Shown here: positions 63,964 through 64,000 of the stretch, in pieces
Layout: each line of letters begins with the position of its first letter
Numbering within the stretch: the first letter of the stretch is position 1
Source: Petrotoga mobilis SJ95
GTDB lineage: Bacteria; Thermotogota; Thermotogae; Petrotogales; Petrotogaceae
Assembly (NCBI RefSeq): GCF_000018605.1
Contig: NC_010003.1
Span: forward strand, 400,001 to 464,000
DNA length: 64,000 nucleotides
Direction: 5' to 3'
Made by a program: the position numbers and the translations under genes
The notes under the pieces: model-generated
Seen by the model: the letters and a program-made list of their open reading frames with translations, nothing else
What the model was told of the DNA's origin: nothing
Database searches by the model: none

Positions 63964-64000
63964 TGAGCCATATACCTTTTGGATATACCATTCAAAACGG
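63963..64000 (+). CDS. Second recombinase-like protein, 5' end only
   Basis: ATG overlaps the stop of the serine recombinase gene, and the first residues MSHIPFGYTIQNG match the start of recombinase-domain proteins encoded next to large serine recombinases in Clostridia. The window ends after 12 codons, so the rest is not visible. Confidence 0.55.
   Translation, partial: MSHIPFGYTIQN

Larger units (their letters stand above)
58206..64000 (+). mobile_element. Prophage remnant of Firmicutes type (lysis and integration end)
   Basis: The order tail protein end, holin, amidase, SHOCT-like protein, large serine recombinase, second recombinase is a common right-end layout of Clostridia prophages. 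G+C is clearly higher than in the chromosome to the left. The left end is cut at about 58205, and head and replication genes are absent from the window. The right end lies beyond 64000. Confidence 0.7.

Overview
The first 40 kb reads as the core chromosome of an AT-rich, flagellated anaerobe of the Thermotogota, most likely a Petrotoga relative (order Petrotogales). The grounds are a compact flgM-flgN-flgK-flgL-fliW-csrA block, a tungsten-type aldehyde:ferredoxin oxidoreductase, archaeal-type WtpABC tungstate uptake, oxygen-protection genes and very low G+C. The genus is inferred from gene content, not proven.

Region 1 (1-18,745, almost all on the minus strand) is a molybdenum/tungsten-pterin locus. 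It holds cofactor synthesis genes (MOSC protein, moaC, moaA, two moeA-type genes of which one is fused to a periplasmic-binding-like sensor domain, mobB, moeB, moaD, mobA), oxyanion uptake (wtpABC), a three-subunit AorABC-like tungsten enzyme and a long formate dehydrogenase. A Moco/Tuco-type riboswitch with a terminator/antiterminator switch sits before wtpABC. moaE and a mogA/moaB gene are not in the window.

Region 2 (18,746-40,119) holds cheW, a cupin, the flagellar hook-associated and csrA/fliW block, a peroxiredoxin behind a striking inverted-repeat promoter, an M24 aminopeptidase, a cyclodeaminase, tgt, VanZ-like and TPR genes, a large exported Thr/Pro-repeat protein, a MalT/SARP-like regulator, a lipoprotein whose Shine-Dalgarno is buried in a long hairpin, and an RlmD/TrmA-type methyltransferase.

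Region 3 (40,078-50,550) is a genomic island bounded by a 34-bp direct repeat of the 3' end of that methyltransferase gene. Its cargo is a beta-class DNA methyltransferase, a HerA-type ATPase, a NurA-type nuclease with an inserted zinc ribbon, and a HEPN-motif DUF3644 protein. The middle is broken by an IS1634-type element and an ISL3-type element and contains two gene fragments. This looks like a DNA-modification-linked antiphage module and is the best candidate for an undescribed system.

Region 4 (50,551-57,400) is a second accessory stretch with MOSC, DUF6440, acr3/arsR arsenic resistance, a CPBP-like membrane protein, an MFS transporter, and truncated GNAT and AAA/OLD-like genes. Copies of a roughly 100-bp dispersed repeat lie at its borders. 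Region 5 (about 58,205-64,000) has higher G+C and a Clostridia-like prophage lysis and integration module: a tail-protein C-terminus, holin, amidase-LysM, a SHOCT-like protein, a large serine recombinase and the start of a second recombinase. It is interrupted by an antisense group II intron.
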